In this document: in pieces, positions 1 to 8,876 of the stretch
How the letters are laid out: each line of letters opens with the position of its first letter
How positions within the stretch are numbered: the stretch's first letter is position 1
NCBI RefSeq assembly: GCF_000735435.1
Contig: NZ_JMPP01000004.1
Coordinates: 1-64,000, forward strand
Origin: Klebsiella planticola ATCC 33531
GTDB lineage: Bacteria; Pseudomonadota; Gammaproteobacteria; Enterobacterales; Enterobacteriaceae
Direction: 5' to 3'
Length of the DNA: 64,000 nucleotides
The notes under the pieces: generated by a model
What the model saw: only the letters and a program-made list of their open reading frames with translations
Told to the model about the DNA's origin: nothing
The model's database searches: none
Translations under genes and position numbers: made by a program

Positions 1-28
1 ACAGGTCACAGGTCACAGGTCACAGGTT
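1..28. repeat. 7-bp tandem repeat (ACAGGTC) over the yjjV stop
   Basis: Four consecutive copies of ACAGGTC are visible, the last ending in T instead of C. The yjjV stop codon (complement of 20-22) lies inside the array, so on the coding strand each unit reads TGACCTG and offers a TGA. The array may continue to the left of the window. Confidence 0.85.
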
Positions 29-799
29 ACAGAACAACGCTTTCGTATTGTCTAACAACGCATTCGCAATGACATCCGCAGGTTCCTGCCGCAGTTCACA
101 TAACGAGGCAAAGACGCGGGCCACCTGCTCGGGTCGATTTGGCTGCCCCTGAAAACCATTGAGCGGCATATCCGGCGCATCCGTCTCCAGCAGCAGTGCC
201 GATAGCGGCAGACGCGCCATCACATCACGCGTTTTACTGGCACGTGGGTAGGTTATGGTCCCGCCGACGCCAATTTTATAACCTGACTGAACAAAACGTT
301 CCGCTTGCTGCAGGCTTCCCGCGAAACCATGCACCACGCCGGTTCTCGGCAAGGCATGTTTTTTCAGCAGCATCGCCAGCGTATCGTGAGTACGGCGGGA
401 GTGGAGAATCACCGGCAGATCGTACCGCTTCGCCAGCCGCAGCTGCGCTTCCAGCATGCTCTTCTGGCGCTCAAACTGCGGATCTTCACGATACAGATCG
501 AGCCCCGTCTCCCCCACGGCGACCACCTTTCGGTGGCGTTGGCGCAGGCACTCTTCCAACCGCTCAAGACTGCGCTCATCATGCCGTTCGATCGCAATGG
601 GATGCAGTCCTACGGCGGCATAAATCGCTTCATGCTGCTCCGCCAGCGCTAATACGCGGGGGAAATTTTCCGCTTCAATGGCCGGGACAATTATCTGCGT
701 CACCCCGGCTTGCGCCGCCCGGGCAAGACTCTCGGCCGCATGGCCGGCGAAGGGCGGGAAATCAAAATGACAATGCGTATCGATAAACGTCCACGTCAT
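20..799 (-). CDS. yjjV: TatD-family metal-dependent hydrolase YjjV
   Basis: This 259-residue protein belongs to the TatD/YcfH/YjjV family of metal-dependent DNases, which are soluble TIM barrels. The metal-site signatures are all present: HxH at residues 9-11, Glu97 in GETGLD, His133 in ILHSR, His157 in VVHGFAG and Asp207 in LETDAP. Length is normal for the family. Its ATG overlaps the stop of the upstream patatin gene by 4 bp, so the two are translationally coupled as in E. coli. A 3'-5' exonuclease or deoxyribonuclease activity is known for relatives; the physiological substrate of YjjV is uncertain. Confidence 0.95.
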   Translation of the reverse strand: MTWTFIDTHCHFDFPPFAGHAAESLARAAQAGVTQIIVPAIEAENFPRVLALAEQHEAIYAAVGLHPIAIERHDERSLERLEECLRQRHRKVVAVGETGLDLYREDPQFERQKSMLEAQLRLAKRYDLPVILHSRRTHDTLAMLLKKHALPRTGVVHGFAGSLQQAERFVQSGYKIGVGGTITYPRASKTRDVMARLPLSALLLETDAPDMPLNGFQGQPNRPEQVARVFASLCELRQEPADVIANALLDNTKALFCNL

Positions 800-1869
800 G
801 CCAGATCCTCGTTATCAAAGCTGGCATCATTAGCCTGCGGGGCAGTAACGAAAGTGGCCGGATGGGAATCGTTGGCGACGGAAGCCGCCGGCACCACAAC
901 CGAGGCCGGCTGCGTGACTCGCGGCAAATGACGCACCAGCGGTGGACGGTCTGCCAGCAGTTTGCCGACCGTCGCCAGGAAATAACGCCCGCACTGCCGC
1001 CCGGTCTTGTAGTCTTCCAGCAGCGCCGGTAGACGGCTTCCCAGCGCCATACTTTTAAGCGGTTTCTGCGGATAAATTTCCAGGATGCGCAGCTTACCCG
1101 GCGGCTTCTCAATAAACTGTTGGGTAGTGCGATAGGTGGCCTCGTGATGCTGGACCAGGTTCACAAACGGCTGCAGGCTGCTTTCCCCCAGCCAACGCTC
1201 CATTCGCTTAAACCACTGCGGGGTATAGAACATCTGTGAAGGCACCGTACGGATAACCACGATGGTTTGCGCCCCGCGTCGGGCCGCCTCCTGTACGGGA
1301 ATCGCATCGCTGACACCGCCATCCAGATAGCTGATGCCATCCAGCATGACGCCGCTGCGATAAAAGCCGGGGATCGCGCTGGAAGCGCGGATCAAATCGA
1401 GCCACGTGGTCTGCGTGGGGGCAAAATAGTCTGGCGTATAATCATCGCCCCGGCAGGCGCACATCCACAGCTCTTTCCCCAGAGCGAACTGCTCTTCCGC
1501 ATAGCTCATCGCCAGCGGCATTTTTTGCGCCGTGGTCTCCACCAGCCAGTCAAGGTCGATAAGATTGCCGCCGCGGACAAAACGCATAGGATCGAAAAAT
1601 TGCCGGGCCGTGGTGTAACGGGTGATGACCTTGCGGGCGTAGCCCTGCTGGTTGCACATGTAGGCCGACAGGTTCTGCGCCCCGGCGGATGTCCCCAGCA
1701 TAATGTCAAAGGGGTTGAATCCCGCGCGCATGAACTCATCCAGTACTCCGGCGGTAAAAATACCTCGCTGACCGCCACCCTCGCACACCAGGCCAAGCTT
1801 GCCCGGAAGAAATGGTTTGACCGACAGCGGCGCAATATTGCCAAGCGTTACGGGAATTCGATGTCCCAC
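796..1869 (-). CDS. yjjU: patatin-like phospholipase YjjU
   Basis: The 357-residue protein has a complete patatin-type Ser-Asp catalytic dyad. GGGQRG (residues 31-36) is the oxyanion-hole loop, GTSAG (59-63) holds the nucleophile Ser61, and LDGG holds Asp183. No signal peptide is evident, so a cytoplasmic or membrane-associated lipid acyl hydrolase is expected. It matches E. coli YjjU in length and position. The last residues are Ala/Pro/Val rich and look disordered. It overlaps yjjV by 4 bp and probably shares its mRNA; a hairpin upstream at 2033-2057 separates it from ytjA. Confidence 0.93.
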   Translation of the reverse strand: MGHRIPVTLGNIAPLSVKPFLPGKLGLVCEGGGQRGIFTAGVLDEFMRAGFNPFDIMLGTSAGAQNLSAYMCNQQGYARKVITRYTTARQFFDPMRFVRGGNLIDLDWLVETTAQKMPLAMSYAEEQFALGKELWMCACRGDDYTPDYFAPTQTTWLDLIRASSAIPGFYRSGVMLDGISYLDGGVSDAIPVQEAARRGAQTIVVIRTVPSQMFYTPQWFKRMERWLGESSLQPFVNLVQHHEATYRTTQQFIEKPPGKLRILEIYPQKPLKSMALGSRLPALLEDYKTGRQCGRYFLATVGKLLADRPPLVRHLPRVTQPASVVVPAASVANDSHPATFVTAPQANDASFDNEDLA

Positions 1870-2032
1870 CCTGCTTTCCTGTTATGTTTTATTGTACCAG
1901 CCCAAAATAATCCGGCGGGGTCTCCCCCCAGCGCTCCCGGCCCGTCGGGCGACGTTCACCGCCCACAAGGGATCTGAAATCCTGGCGTCCATCGCCGCGC
2001 CGTCCTGCAATTATTACCCCCCTGAAACCACG

Positions 2033-2057
2033 AAAGCCAGTCCTGAGGACTGGCTTT
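2033..2057. terminator. hairpin terminator between ytjA and yjjU
   Basis: Perfect 11-bp stem (AAAGCCAGTCC / GGACTGGCTTT) with a 3-nt loop. The ends are A-rich on one side and T-rich on the other, so it could act on either strand. It lies about 60 bp downstream of the ytjA stop and upstream of yjjU, and probably ends or attenuates the ytjA transcript. Confidence 0.65.
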
Positions 2058-2119
2058 ATGTAAAACGCTATGTCATTAAAACGCCTTTCGCGTCCTGCGC
2101 GGCAGGGAAAGACCGCTTT

Positions 2120-2281
2120 CTATGGGCGCCGGCGCCCGGTAAACAGGCTAACCAGGAACAGAATAATACCGACGACAAAGACGATTTTTGCAGCCCAGGC
2201 AGCCGTACCCGCCAGGCTACCAAATCCTAACGCGGCGGCAATCAGTGCAATGACCAGAAAAATAATGCCCCATCGAAACAT
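2120..2281 (-). CDS. ytjA: DUF1328 small membrane protein YtjA
   Basis: A 53-residue ORF that begins [10 protein letters not shown] and ends TGRRRP. It is almost entirely two hydrophobic segments (about residues 5-22 and 30-48) around a small [12 protein letters not shown] turn, which is the DUF1328/YtjA pattern. The start is supported by AAGGAG seven bases upstream. Function is unknown; the gene sits downstream of osmY as in E. coli and is likely an inner-membrane protein. Confidence 0.9.
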   Translation of the reverse strand: MFRWGIIFLVIALIAAALGFGSLAGTAAWAAKIVFVVGIILFLVSLFTGRRRP

Positions 2282-2535
2282 AATGTGCTCCTTACCATAG
2301 TGGATAACGGTCGCTTTTCTGCGCGCTCAGGCCGCGCATAAATCAACCCTGTCATGCTCTTTTTCTTAACTCGTCATACGTCGAATTGCTGGTGCTCGGG
2401 CGATGCCCGTGTTCCTCGATAAAATGACCTGAATAAGCGCCAGAGGATTCATTTGTTTACCTCCCGCATGTCATTCAACGCGCAATTCAAAGAGTTGAAT
2501 AGTTAACGGGAAATAACGTTATTAAATGAATGGGT

Positions 2536-3147
2536 TTATTTAACGCTAAGATTATTTTCTACGTTTTTTACACCCGAAACGGCTTTGGCAATGTCTGCCG
2601 CGCGATCCGCCTGCTGACGAGAATCAACGGTTCCGGATAAATGTACGGTCCCGGCACGGGTTTCAACCGTGACCTTTCGCGACGGTACAATGTCATCCGC
2701 CAACAGTTTGGCTTTGACTTGACTGGTAATGGCCGTATCGCCTGCGTACCCCTTCAGGCTAGCAGACTTCTCTGCGACCACGTTCAACTGGTCATGCACG
2801 GTGGTCACGCCTTTGACCGTTTTCGCGGCGTTCACCGCCAGATCTTTTTGCTCCGCACTGTCAACCGAGCCGCTCAGCGTCACCACTTTATTCTCGGTTT
2901 TCACAGAGATATCGCTGCTGCGAATATTTTTATCGTCAATCAGCGCCGCTTTCACCCTGGCGGTGATAGTGCTGTCATCCATAAAATCGCCAACTTTGTT
3001 CAGCGAGCTGTCGACGGCCTGCCCGGCGCTGGAGGCAACCGATTGTGCGCTGTTCGCCGGCGGATTTTCTGCATATGCCGAGGCGCTTATCATGGCTGAG
3101 CCTAAGAAGAGAGCCAGCAACGTCCCGGCATCCTTTAGTCTTGTCAT
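2536..3147 (-). CDS. osmY: osmotically inducible periplasmic protein OsmY
   Basis: The 203-residue protein has a signal peptide (hydrophobic 9-20, likely cleavage after ASAYA, residue 26) and two BON domains at about 58-126 and 135-203, each with the VTLSG or VHLSG core typical of BON repeats. OsmY is an abundant periplasmic stress protein with chaperone-like and membrane-associated roles in E. coli, strongly RpoS dependent. Length and sequence are close to E. coli OsmY (201 residues). A CTATATT element on the coding strand (complement of 3227-3233) resembles a sigma-S type -10 box. Confidence 0.96.
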   Translation of the reverse strand: MTRLKDAGTLLALFLGSAMISASAYAENPPANSAQSVASSAGQAVDSSLNKVGDFMDDSTITARVKAALIDDKNIRSSDISVKTENKVVTLSGSVDSAEQKDLAVNAAKTVKGVTTVHDQLNVVAEKSASLKGYAGDTAITSQVKAKLLADDIVPSRKVTVETRAGTVHLSGTVDSRQQADRAADIAKAVSGVKNVENNLSVK

Positions 3148-3226
3148 CTCTCTGTCCTCGTTATTTCTATATCGCTAAAGCAAAATAAGTAGCTTATTAA
3201 GCCAGAATCTTAAAAATTACTTATTA

Positions 3227-3233
3227 AATATAG
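3227..3233 (-). promoter_or_regulatory. possible sigma-S -10 element for osmY
   Basis: CTATATT on the coding strand, about 80 bp upstream of the osmY start. The C before TATATT matches the preference of RpoS holoenzyme. The surrounding region is AT rich. The assignment is inference from known RpoS control of osmY in E. coli. Confidence 0.35.
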
Positions 3234-3332
3234 TAGAAGGTCATGAAAGAGACGGAAAATATGCACAAAAAGTCACGCTGACGGGATCTTTAAGAACTTT
3301 CTATAACGCAGGAAACAACAACAAAATAGCGT

Positions 3333-3356
3333 GGAGCGCGGTGAGAGCCGCGCTCC
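3333..3356 (-). terminator. terminator after prfC
   Basis: A 9-bp perfect stem (GGAGCGCGG / CCGCGCTCC) with a 6-nt loop begins 8 bp after the prfC stop. On the coding strand it is followed by a T-rich stretch, so it fits an intrinsic terminator. Confidence 0.7.
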
Positions 3357-3364
3357 GGAAGGGA

Positions 3365-4954
3365 TTAGTGCTCGCGAGTTTTACGGAACAGAACGTCAGG
3401 ATAGCGTTCCTGCGTCAGGTTCAGGTTAACCATCGTTGGCGCGATATATGTCAGATTATCACCGCCATCGAGGGCCAGCTGAATTTCGTTTTTACGCTTA
3501 AATTCCTCAAATTTTTTCACGTCGGTGGATTCCACCCAACGTGCGGTCGCCACGTTCACCGATTCGTAGATCGCTTCCACGTTGTATTCACTCTTCAGAC
3601 GAGCCACGACCACATCAAACTGCAGCACCCCGACCGCGCCGACAATAAGATCGTTATTGGCGATCGGACGGAAGACCTGTACCGCGCCCTCTTCAGAAAG
3701 CTGTACCAGCCCTTTGAGCAGCTGCTTCTGCTTCAGCGGATCCTTCAGGCGAATGCGACGGAACAGCTCCGGTGCGAAGTTCGGGATACCGGTGAACTTC
3801 ATCATCTCGCCCTGGGTGAAGGTATCACCGATCTGAATCGTGCCGTGGTTGTGCAGACCGATAATATCGCCCGGCCACGCCTCTTCCACATGAGAACGGT
3901 CGCCGGCCATAAAGGTCAGCGCATCGGAAATCACCACGTCTTTGCCCGTACGGACCTGACGCAGCTTCATGCCCTTCTCATACTTACCGGACACCACGCG
4001 CATAAAGGCCACGCGGTCACGGTGTTTCGGATCCATGTTGGCCTGAATTTTAAAGACGAAACCGGTAAATTTCTCTTCTTCCGCCGTCACTTCACGGGTA
4101 TCGGTTTTGCGCGGCATCGGCGCCGGCGCCCACTCAACCAGGCCATCCAGCATATGATCCACGCCGAAGTTACCTAAGGCCGTACCAAAGAAGACCGGGG
4201 TGATTTCACCGGCGAGGAACAGATCTTTATCAAACTCGTTTGAAGCGCCCTGTACCAGCTCCAGCTCATCACGCAGCTGCTGCGCCAGATCTTCGCCGAC
4301 GGCCAGATCGAGATCCGGGTTATTCAACCCTTTTACGATCCGCACTTCCTGAATCGTGTGGCCCTTACCGGTCTGATAGAGATAGGTCTCATCTTTGTAG
4401 AGATGGTACACGCCCTTAAACAGCTTACCGCAGCCAATCGGCCAGGTGATCGGCGCGCAGGCAATACGCAGCTCGTTCTCCACTTCATCCAGCAGCTCCA
4501 TCGGATCGCGGATATCACGGTCGAGTTTGTTCATGAACGTCAGGATCGGCGTATCGCGCAGCCGGGTCACTTCCATCAGCTTACGAGTACGATCTTCAAC
4601 GCCTTTTGCCGCATCGATGACCATCAGACAGCAGTCCACCGCCGTCAGGGTACGGTAGGTATCTTCGGAGAAGTCTTCGTGGCCCGGGGTATCCAGCAGG
4701 TTAACCAGGCTGTTGTGATACGGGAACTGCATCACTGACGTGGTAATGGAGATACCACGCTGCTTTTCCATCTCCATCCAGTCTGATTTTGCATGCTGGC
4801 TCGAACCACGGCCTTTCACGGTACCGGCGGTTTGAATCGCCTGTCCGAACAGTAATACCTTCTCGGTGATGGTCGTTTTACCGGCATCCGGGTGAGAGAT
4901 AATGGCAAAAGTGCGGCGTTTAGCCACCTCTTGCAGATAAGGAGACAACGTCAT
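3365..4954 (-). CDS. prfC: peptide chain release factor 3
   Basis: RF3 is the translational GTPase that recycles RF1/RF2 from the ribosome after peptide release. Starting at [10 protein letters not shown] gives 529 residues, the E. coli length; a 12-codon upstream extension in frame is not conserved and was dropped. The G1 loop is SHPDAGKTT (20-28), G3 is DTPGHEDF (about 88) and G4 is NKLD (about 142), followed by the EF-Tu-like barrel and the RF3-specific C-terminal domain. AAAGAAG upstream serves as the RBS. It is probably transcribed alone or after yjjG and ends at the 3333-3356 hairpin. Confidence 0.98.
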   Translation of the reverse strand: MTLSPYLQEVAKRRTFAIISHPDAGKTTITEKVLLFGQAIQTAGTVKGRGSSQHAKSDWMEMEKQRGISITTSVMQFPYHNSLVNLLDTPGHEDFSEDTYRTLTAVDCCLMVIDAAKGVEDRTRKLMEVTRLRDTPILTFMNKLDRDIRDPMELLDEVENELRIACAPITWPIGCGKLFKGVYHLYKDETYLYQTGKGHTIQEVRIVKGLNNPDLDLAVGEDLAQQLRDELELVQGASNEFDKDLFLAGEITPVFFGTALGNFGVDHMLDGLVEWAPAPMPRKTDTREVTAEEEKFTGFVFKIQANMDPKHRDRVAFMRVVSGKYEKGMKLRQVRTGKDVVISDALTFMAGDRSHVEEAWPGDIIGLHNHGTIQIGDTFTQGEMMKFTGIPNFAPELFRRIRLKDPLKQKQLLKGLVQLSEEGAVQVFRPIANNDLIVGAVGVLQFDVVVARLKSEYNVEAIYESVNVATARWVESTDVKKFEEFKRKNEIQLALDGGDNLTYIAPTMVNLNLTQERYPDVLFRKTREH

Positions 4955-5045
4955 AATTGATTCTTCTTTGTAAACGCGGCAACCGGCCACGCATGTGGAA
5001 TACGAAAAATTGCGGCTATTTTACCCATCAATGGGGGGGAGGCAA

Positions 5046-5723
5046 TCAGTGTTTACACAGGAGCTGCTCCAGGTCGCTTAAAGAGGTCACCGTCCAGTCG
5101 GGGTGAAGATCGGCAGGCAGTTCACGCTGATGAGCGTTCAGCCAGCAGGTGGCAAGGCCGGCATTCACCCCGCCGCGGATGTCGGACTCTGCCGTATCGC
5201 CGACCATCAGTACGCGGGAACGATCGGGATGACCCGCCTGCGCCAGCGCGTATTCGAAAATGCGCGCGTCCGGCTTCGCCACGCCGACCTCTTCAGAAAT
5301 AATCAATAAATCAAAGTGATCGCGTAAGCCGGTGCGTTCCAGACGGATCTGCTGCAGCGAGGTAAACCCGTTGGTGATGATCCCCATTTTTACCTTCCCC
5401 TGCAGGGCATTCAGCAGCGATATCGCCCCCGGCAGCGGAGAGCAGATCTCGGCCATCGCATTCATAAAGGCGTCGTTGAGTTCGCCCGGCGGCACCCTGA
5501 GGCGCTCCGACCAGCTATTAAAACGCTGATGTTGCAGCTGCAGCGAAGTGATCGTACCGTTTTGATAATCCACCCACAGTGGTTTATTCACGGCCTGATA
5601 GTCCTGAAAATCTTCAGCGCTAAAGGTCACGCTATAGTCGAGAAACATTCGCTGCAGACCGGTAAAAGAATCAAACGTAAACAGCGTTTCGTCGGCATCA
5701 AAGAAAATCCAGTCCCACTTCAT
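5046..5723 (-). CDS. yjjG: pyrimidine 5'-nucleotidase YjjG
   Basis: HAD-superfamily phosphatase of 225 residues. The motif I nucleophile is FDADET (Asp9, Asp11), motif II is in IITNG, the motif III Lys is in GVAKPD, and motif IV is in MVGDTAESD. The E. coli enzyme dephosphorylates dUMP, dTMP and non-canonical pyrimidine nucleotides, a house-cleaning role that protects against mutagenic base analogues. A terminator at 5802-5823 separates it from rimI, so it has its own promoter in the roughly 80-bp gap. Confidence 0.96.
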   Translation of the reverse strand: MKWDWIFFDADETLFTFDSFTGLQRMFLDYSVTFSAEDFQDYQAVNKPLWVDYQNGTITSLQLQHQRFNSWSERLRVPPGELNDAFMNAMAEICSPLPGAISLLNALQGKVKMGIITNGFTSLQQIRLERTGLRDHFDLLIISEEVGVAKPDARIFEYALAQAGHPDRSRVLMVGDTAESDIRGGVNAGLATCWLNAHQRELPADLHPDWTVTSLSDLEQLLCKH

Positions 5724-5801
5724 CGTATCACCCTGTCATTGCCCGCCCTACAGGCGTCTTGTTACAGCAGATCTGAGCATCGCAGCGTCAGACCTACCCT
5801 T

Positions 5802-5823
5802 AAAAAAGCCTGGCGAACAGGCT
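5802..5823 (-). terminator. intrinsic terminator after rimI
   Basis: On the minus strand AGCCTG-TTCGC-CAGGCT is followed at once by a run of six T. It starts 1 bp after the rimI stop, which is the classic arrangement for the end of the holD-rimI unit. Confidence 0.85.
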
Positions 5824-5824
5824 G

Positions 5825-6271
5825 TTACATACTGACTGGCAACGCCATTATGATCGCATCCTCACGCCCGTCGGCCGTGGGATAATAGTCACGACGAATG
5901 GTTGCCTCGTTAAAACCTAAGCTCTCGTACAGTGCGAGAGCGGCTACGTTCGACGCACGCACTTCCAGCCACAGCGTCACGACCCCGCGTTTCTCAACCT
6001 CATCAATCACCTGCTCCAGCAGCGCTCGCCCAAGGCCGCGCCGCTGAAAAGCCGGGTCGACGGCGATGTTAAACAGCGTCGCTTCATCGAGGATAATTTG
6101 CGTAATCGCAAAGGCCGCCATCTCGCCATCAACCGTCAGTTGAAGGTTCAGATAACGCTCGCCCTGATTACTGGCAAAGGTTTGTTCGCTCCACGGAAAA
6201 GCGTGGGCGCGTTGTTCTATTTGCCATGCACGGGGCAAATCAGCCGTGTTGAGGGTAGAAATCGTGTTCAT
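5825..6271 (-). CDS. rimI: ribosomal protein bS18 alanine N-acetyltransferase RimI
   Basis: GNAT acetyltransferase of 148 residues that acetylates the N-terminal Ala of ribosomal protein S18. The start MNTISTLN gives the E. coli length; a longer in-frame extension overlaps holD and is rejected. The acetyl-CoA loop is RRGLGRA (about residues 75-81) and the C-terminal block ALYESLGF is typical of GNAT enzymes. It overlaps the 3' end of holD by 32 bp, as in E. coli, so the two are coupled. Confidence 0.97.
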   Translation of the reverse strand: MNTISTLNTADLPRAWQIEQRAHAFPWSEQTFASNQGERYLNLQLTVDGEMAAFAITQIILDEATLFNIAVDPAFQRRGLGRALLEQVIDEVEKRGVVTLWLEVRASNVAALALYESLGFNEATIRRDYYPTADGREDAIIMALPVSM

Positions 6272-6653
6272 GAGCGCAGATTTGTTGCCAGAGTGCCATA
6301 CGGGCAGGCGCGCTGGTCTGGAGTTCATCAAAAGCGGGCGTCGAAAGCTGCGCGCCCGCCAACGGTAACGGTGCGTCAGTACCCAGCCGCCAGCTGTTGC
6401 AGCGGCTATCCTGCGGCAACATAGCCACGCGATCCGGCGTGAGCTGCAGTACCTGATCCGGCGACAGCGCCAGAGCACGCAGAATATCTCTGGCGAGCGG
6501 TTCAGTCAGCGACGGCGGGTTTTCCGCCACCATCACCAAACGAATATGCCCAGGAAGCGAGATAGCGATTTCACCCTGTAACACCCCGGGGCGACGCAGC
6601 GACCACCGGGTGATACCCAGCTGCTGTAATTGCCACTCTCGTCGGGAAGTCAT
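6240..6653 (-). CDS. holD: DNA polymerase III psi subunit
   Basis: HolD (137 residues) bridges the clamp loader and chi (HolC), which binds SSB. The N-terminal segment MTSRREWQLQQLGITRWSLR matches the clamp-loader-binding peptide of E. coli psi, and the rest aligns over the full length. It is the first gene of a holD-rimI unit and is divergent from rsmC, with about 200 bp between the two starts for both promoters. Confidence 0.97.
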   Translation of the reverse strand: MTSRREWQLQQLGITRWSLRRPGVLQGEIAISLPGHIRLVMVAENPPSLTEPLARDILRALALSPDQVLQLTPDRVAMLPQDSRCNSWRLGTDAPLPLAGAQLSTPAFDELQTSAPARMALWQQICAHEHDFYPQHG

Positions 6654-6858
6654 AGCGAAACACTCCTGTTAATTAAGCGCGCAATATAGCAAATCCCGCT
6701 TATCTGCGCCAACAAACTACGTACGACGTGCCTGTCGCTCGGTCAGAGATGAGGTGTATAGCGTTATCCGCGCGCAGGCGGCCCCAGCAGCGCCAACAAA
6801 GAGGCAGCATTCTGGATAACGTGTATAATCGGCGCCAGTCTTAATGAAGGAGTGTTTC

Positions 6859-7887
6859 ATGTCTGCTTTTACCCCGGCAAGTGAAGTCTTGCTGCGCCAC
6901 AGTGATGATTTCGAACCCGCACGCGTTCTGTTTGCCGGTGACCTGCAGGATGACCTGCCCGCACGTCTGGACACCGCGGCCAGCCGCGCCCACACCCAAC
7001 AGTTTCACCACTGGCAAGCCCTGAACGGCCAGATGGGCGAAAACGTACGTTTTAGTCTGGTAGCCGAAGCCAGCGACGTTGCCGATTGCGATACGCTGAT
7101 TTACTACTGGCCAAAGAACAAACCGGAAGCGCAGTTTCAATTGATGAACCTGCTGTCGCTGCTGCCGGTCGGGATTGACGTTTTCGTCGTCGGTGAAAAC
7201 CGCAGCGGCGTTCGCAGCGCCGAACAGATGCTGGCCGAATATGTCCCCCTGACGAAAGTGGACAGCGCACGTCGCTGCGGGCTGTATCACGGGCGTCTGG
7301 AAAAACAGCCGACGTTCGATCCGCAGCAGTACTGGGGCGAATACGCGCTGGAAAATCTGACCATTAAAACGCTGCCAGGCGTATTCAGCCGTGACGGACT
7401 GGACATTGGCAGCCAGCTGCTGCTCTCAACGCTGACGCCGCACACCAAAGGTAAAGTGCTCGATGTTGGCTGCGGCGCAGGCGTGCTGGCGACCGTACTG
7501 GCCAGCCACTCGCCGAAGGTCCGACTGACGCTCTGCGACGTCAGCGCGCCAGCGGTCGAAGCGAGCCGCGCAACGCTCGCCGCCAACGGCATTGAAGGTG
7601 ACGTGTTCGCCAGCAATGTGTTCTCCGAAGTGAACGGTCGCTTCGACATGATTATCTCCAACCCACCGTTCCATGATGGCCTGCAGACCAGCCAGGAAGC
7701 TGCGCAAACGCTGATTCGCGGCGCGGTCCGTCATCTGAACAGCGGCGGGGAGCTGCGTATTGTCGCCAACGCCTTCCTGCCGTATCCGGATGTGCTGGAT
7801 GAAGTCTTCGGCTTCCATGAAGTGATTGCTCAAACCGGTCGCTTTAAGGTTTACCGTACCGTCATGACCCGTCAGGCGAAAAAATAA
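6859..7887 (+). CDS. rsmC: 16S rRNA (guanine1207-N2)-methyltransferase RsmC
   Basis: This SAM-dependent enzyme methylates G1207 of 16S rRNA in the 30S subunit. The [10 protein letters not shown] start gives 342 residues, one less than E. coli; it is preceded by AAGGAG with a 7-nt spacer, which rules out the ATG 15 bases upstream. The protein has a degenerate N-terminal methyltransferase-like domain and a catalytic C-terminal domain with motif [10 protein letters not shown] (about residue 200) and the N2-guanine signature SNPPFHDG (about residue 266). Confidence 0.97.
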   Translation: MSAFTPASEVLLRHSDDFEPARVLFAGDLQDDLPARLDTAASRAHTQQFHHWQALNGQMGENVRFSLVAEASDVADCDTLIYYWPKNKPEAQFQLMNLLSLLPVGIDVFVVGENRSGVRSAEQMLAEYVPLTKVDSARRCGLYHGRLEKQPTFDPQQYWGEYALENLTIKTLPGVFSRDGLDIGSQLLLSTLTPHTKGKVLDVGCGAGVLATVLASHSPKVRLTLCDVSAPAVEASRATLAANGIEGDVFASNVFSEVNGRFDMIISNPPFHDGLQTSQEAAQTLIRGAVRHLNSGGELRIVANAFLPYPDVLDEVFGFHEVIAQTGRFKVYRTVMTRQAKK

Positions 7888-7900
7888 TTTTTTGTCTTCT

Positions 7901-7927
7901 CCGGCGGCAGGGCAACCCCGCCGCCGG
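7901..7927 (+). terminator. possible terminator after rsmC
   Basis: CCGGCGGC and GCCGCCGG form an 8-bp stem with an 11-nt loop, 13 bp past the rsmC stop. The following TTCTCCCTCC is only weakly T rich, so efficiency is uncertain. Confidence 0.5.
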
Positions 7928-7987
7928 TTCTCCCTCCGCAAATTCGACCATTTTTGCAACAATCAATCCAGGCCACACAATTAACTA

Positions 7988-8015
7988 TTGACGAATAGCT
8001 GAAAACCACTAGAAT
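7988..8015 (+). promoter_or_regulatory. leu tRNA operon promoter with stringent discriminator
   Basis: -35 TTGACG at 7988-7993, a 16-bp spacer, and -10 TAGAAT at 8010-8015, followed by GCGCCTCCG. The GC-rich discriminator just after the -10 box is the hallmark of ppGpp/DksA-controlled stable RNA promoters. The first tRNA begins about 40 bp downstream. Confidence 0.75.
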
Positions 8016-8056
8016 GCGCCTCCGTGGTAACGATACTTTCATAGTGTCGATGGTAT

Positions 8057-8143
8057 GCGAAGGTGGCGGAATTGGTAGACGCGCTAGCTTCAGGTGTTAG
8101 TGTCCTTACGGACGTGGGGGTTCAAGTCCCCCCCCTCGCACCA
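8057..8143 (+). tRNA. leuQ: tRNA-Leu (CAG), copy 1
   Basis: 87-nt class II tRNA with encoded CCA end. The acceptor arm starts GCGAAGG and pairs with CCTCGC before ACCA. The anticodon loop TTCAGGT contains CAG, and the long variable arm (GTGTCC-TTAC-GGACGT) is typical of tRNA-Leu. It is the first of three tandem copies, equivalent to the E. coli leuQPV cluster; the symbol for each copy is by position. Confidence 0.97.
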
Positions 8144-8171
8144 TAAACCACGCAGATATCGCTCGCACTGT

Positions 8172-8258
8172 GCGAAGGTGGCGGAATTGGTAGACGCGCT
8201 AGCTTCAGGTGTTAGTGTTCTTACGGACGTGGGGGTTCAAGTCCCCCCCCTCGCACCA
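8172..8258 (+). tRNA. leuP: tRNA-Leu (CAG), copy 2
   Basis: Identical to the first copy except for one C-to-T change in the variable arm (GTGTTC), which replaces a G-C pair by a G-T pair. The CCA end is encoded. The 28-bp spacer before it is unrelated to the spacer that follows. Confidence 0.97.
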
Positions 8259-8289
8259 ACGAGGCGATATCAAAAATTAAGAATACTGT

Positions 8290-8376
8290 GCGAAGGTGGC
8301 GGAATTGGTAGACGCGCTAGCTTCAGGTGTTAGTGTCCTTACGGACGTGGGGGTTCAAGTCCCCCCCCTCGCACCA
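8290..8376 (+). tRNA. leuV: tRNA-Leu (CAG), copy 3
   Basis: Identical to copy 1 over all 87 nt, with anticodon CAG and encoded CCA. It closes the tandem array; no clear hairpin terminator follows before the convergent yjjZ stop 21 bp downstream. Confidence 0.97.
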
Positions 8377-8397
8377 ATATTCTTACCCTTCTCTGTA

Positions 8398-8637
8398 TTA
8401 CCCCATCAGTTTCAAATTCAACGCCATCAGCATGATTCCACTGATTAACGCCACGCATGACGGTAACAGTACGAAATGCCGTAAGCGCCGGTGCCAGATC
8501 ATCAATGCCGTCATCAATAGCCCGACCGTAACCAGCCCACGCCAGGCATCTACCGACAGACCAGCCCCTCCCAGTGCAGCAACCAGTATCCCAGGCAACA
8601 GCACTGCCCATCCACTGCCCAAAGCTCGCTGCAACAT
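8398..8637 (-). CDS. yjjZ: DUF1435 membrane protein YjjZ
   Basis: A 79-residue protein starting MLQRALGSGWAVLLPG with three hydrophobic stretches, closely matching E. coli YjjZ (DUF1435). The start is supported by AGGTGAG upstream; a longer in-frame extension would read through the Fur box and is rejected. A strong Fur-box match directly upstream indicates iron-repressed expression. The function is unknown; an inner-membrane role in iron-limited cells is inferred from the promoter. Confidence 0.88.
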   Translation of the reverse strand: MLQRALGSGWAVLLPGILVAALGGAGLSVDAWRGLVTVGLLMTALMIWHRRLRHFVLLPSCVALISGIMLMALNLKLMG

Positions 8638-8655
8638 GTTCTCACCTTTCCAATC

Positions 8656-8674
8656 GATAATGATAACCAATATC
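8656..8674. promoter_or_regulatory. Fur box upstream of yjjZ
   Basis: GATAATGATAACCAATATC matches the 19-bp Fur consensus at 17 of 19 positions. It lies 19 bp upstream of the yjjZ start codon. A second overlapping palindrome (ATGATA / TATCAT-type, 8677-8693) follows directly and could extend the site toward the divergent GGDEF gene. Confidence 0.82.
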
Positions 8675-8876
8675 ATATGATAGCCTTTATCATTTGTCAT
8701 GTTTTGCCTGTCAGGATATTTCGTTCTTTACGTTCGGCCTGATGACATAGATCGGTGAAGGTGATAAATTAAACGCGCCGTACTAATGTATTAAAATATT
8801 TGATTATTTCGCAAAAACCGCACTGTGTGCAGTGCTTTTTATCGTTCATTTTTGGCAGCCATCATTTTGAAATTTA

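Noticed and set aside
8057-8376. An integrated element at the tRNA-Leu genes
   Set aside because: No integrase or direct repeat of the tRNA 3' end follows; backbone gene order continues on both sides.
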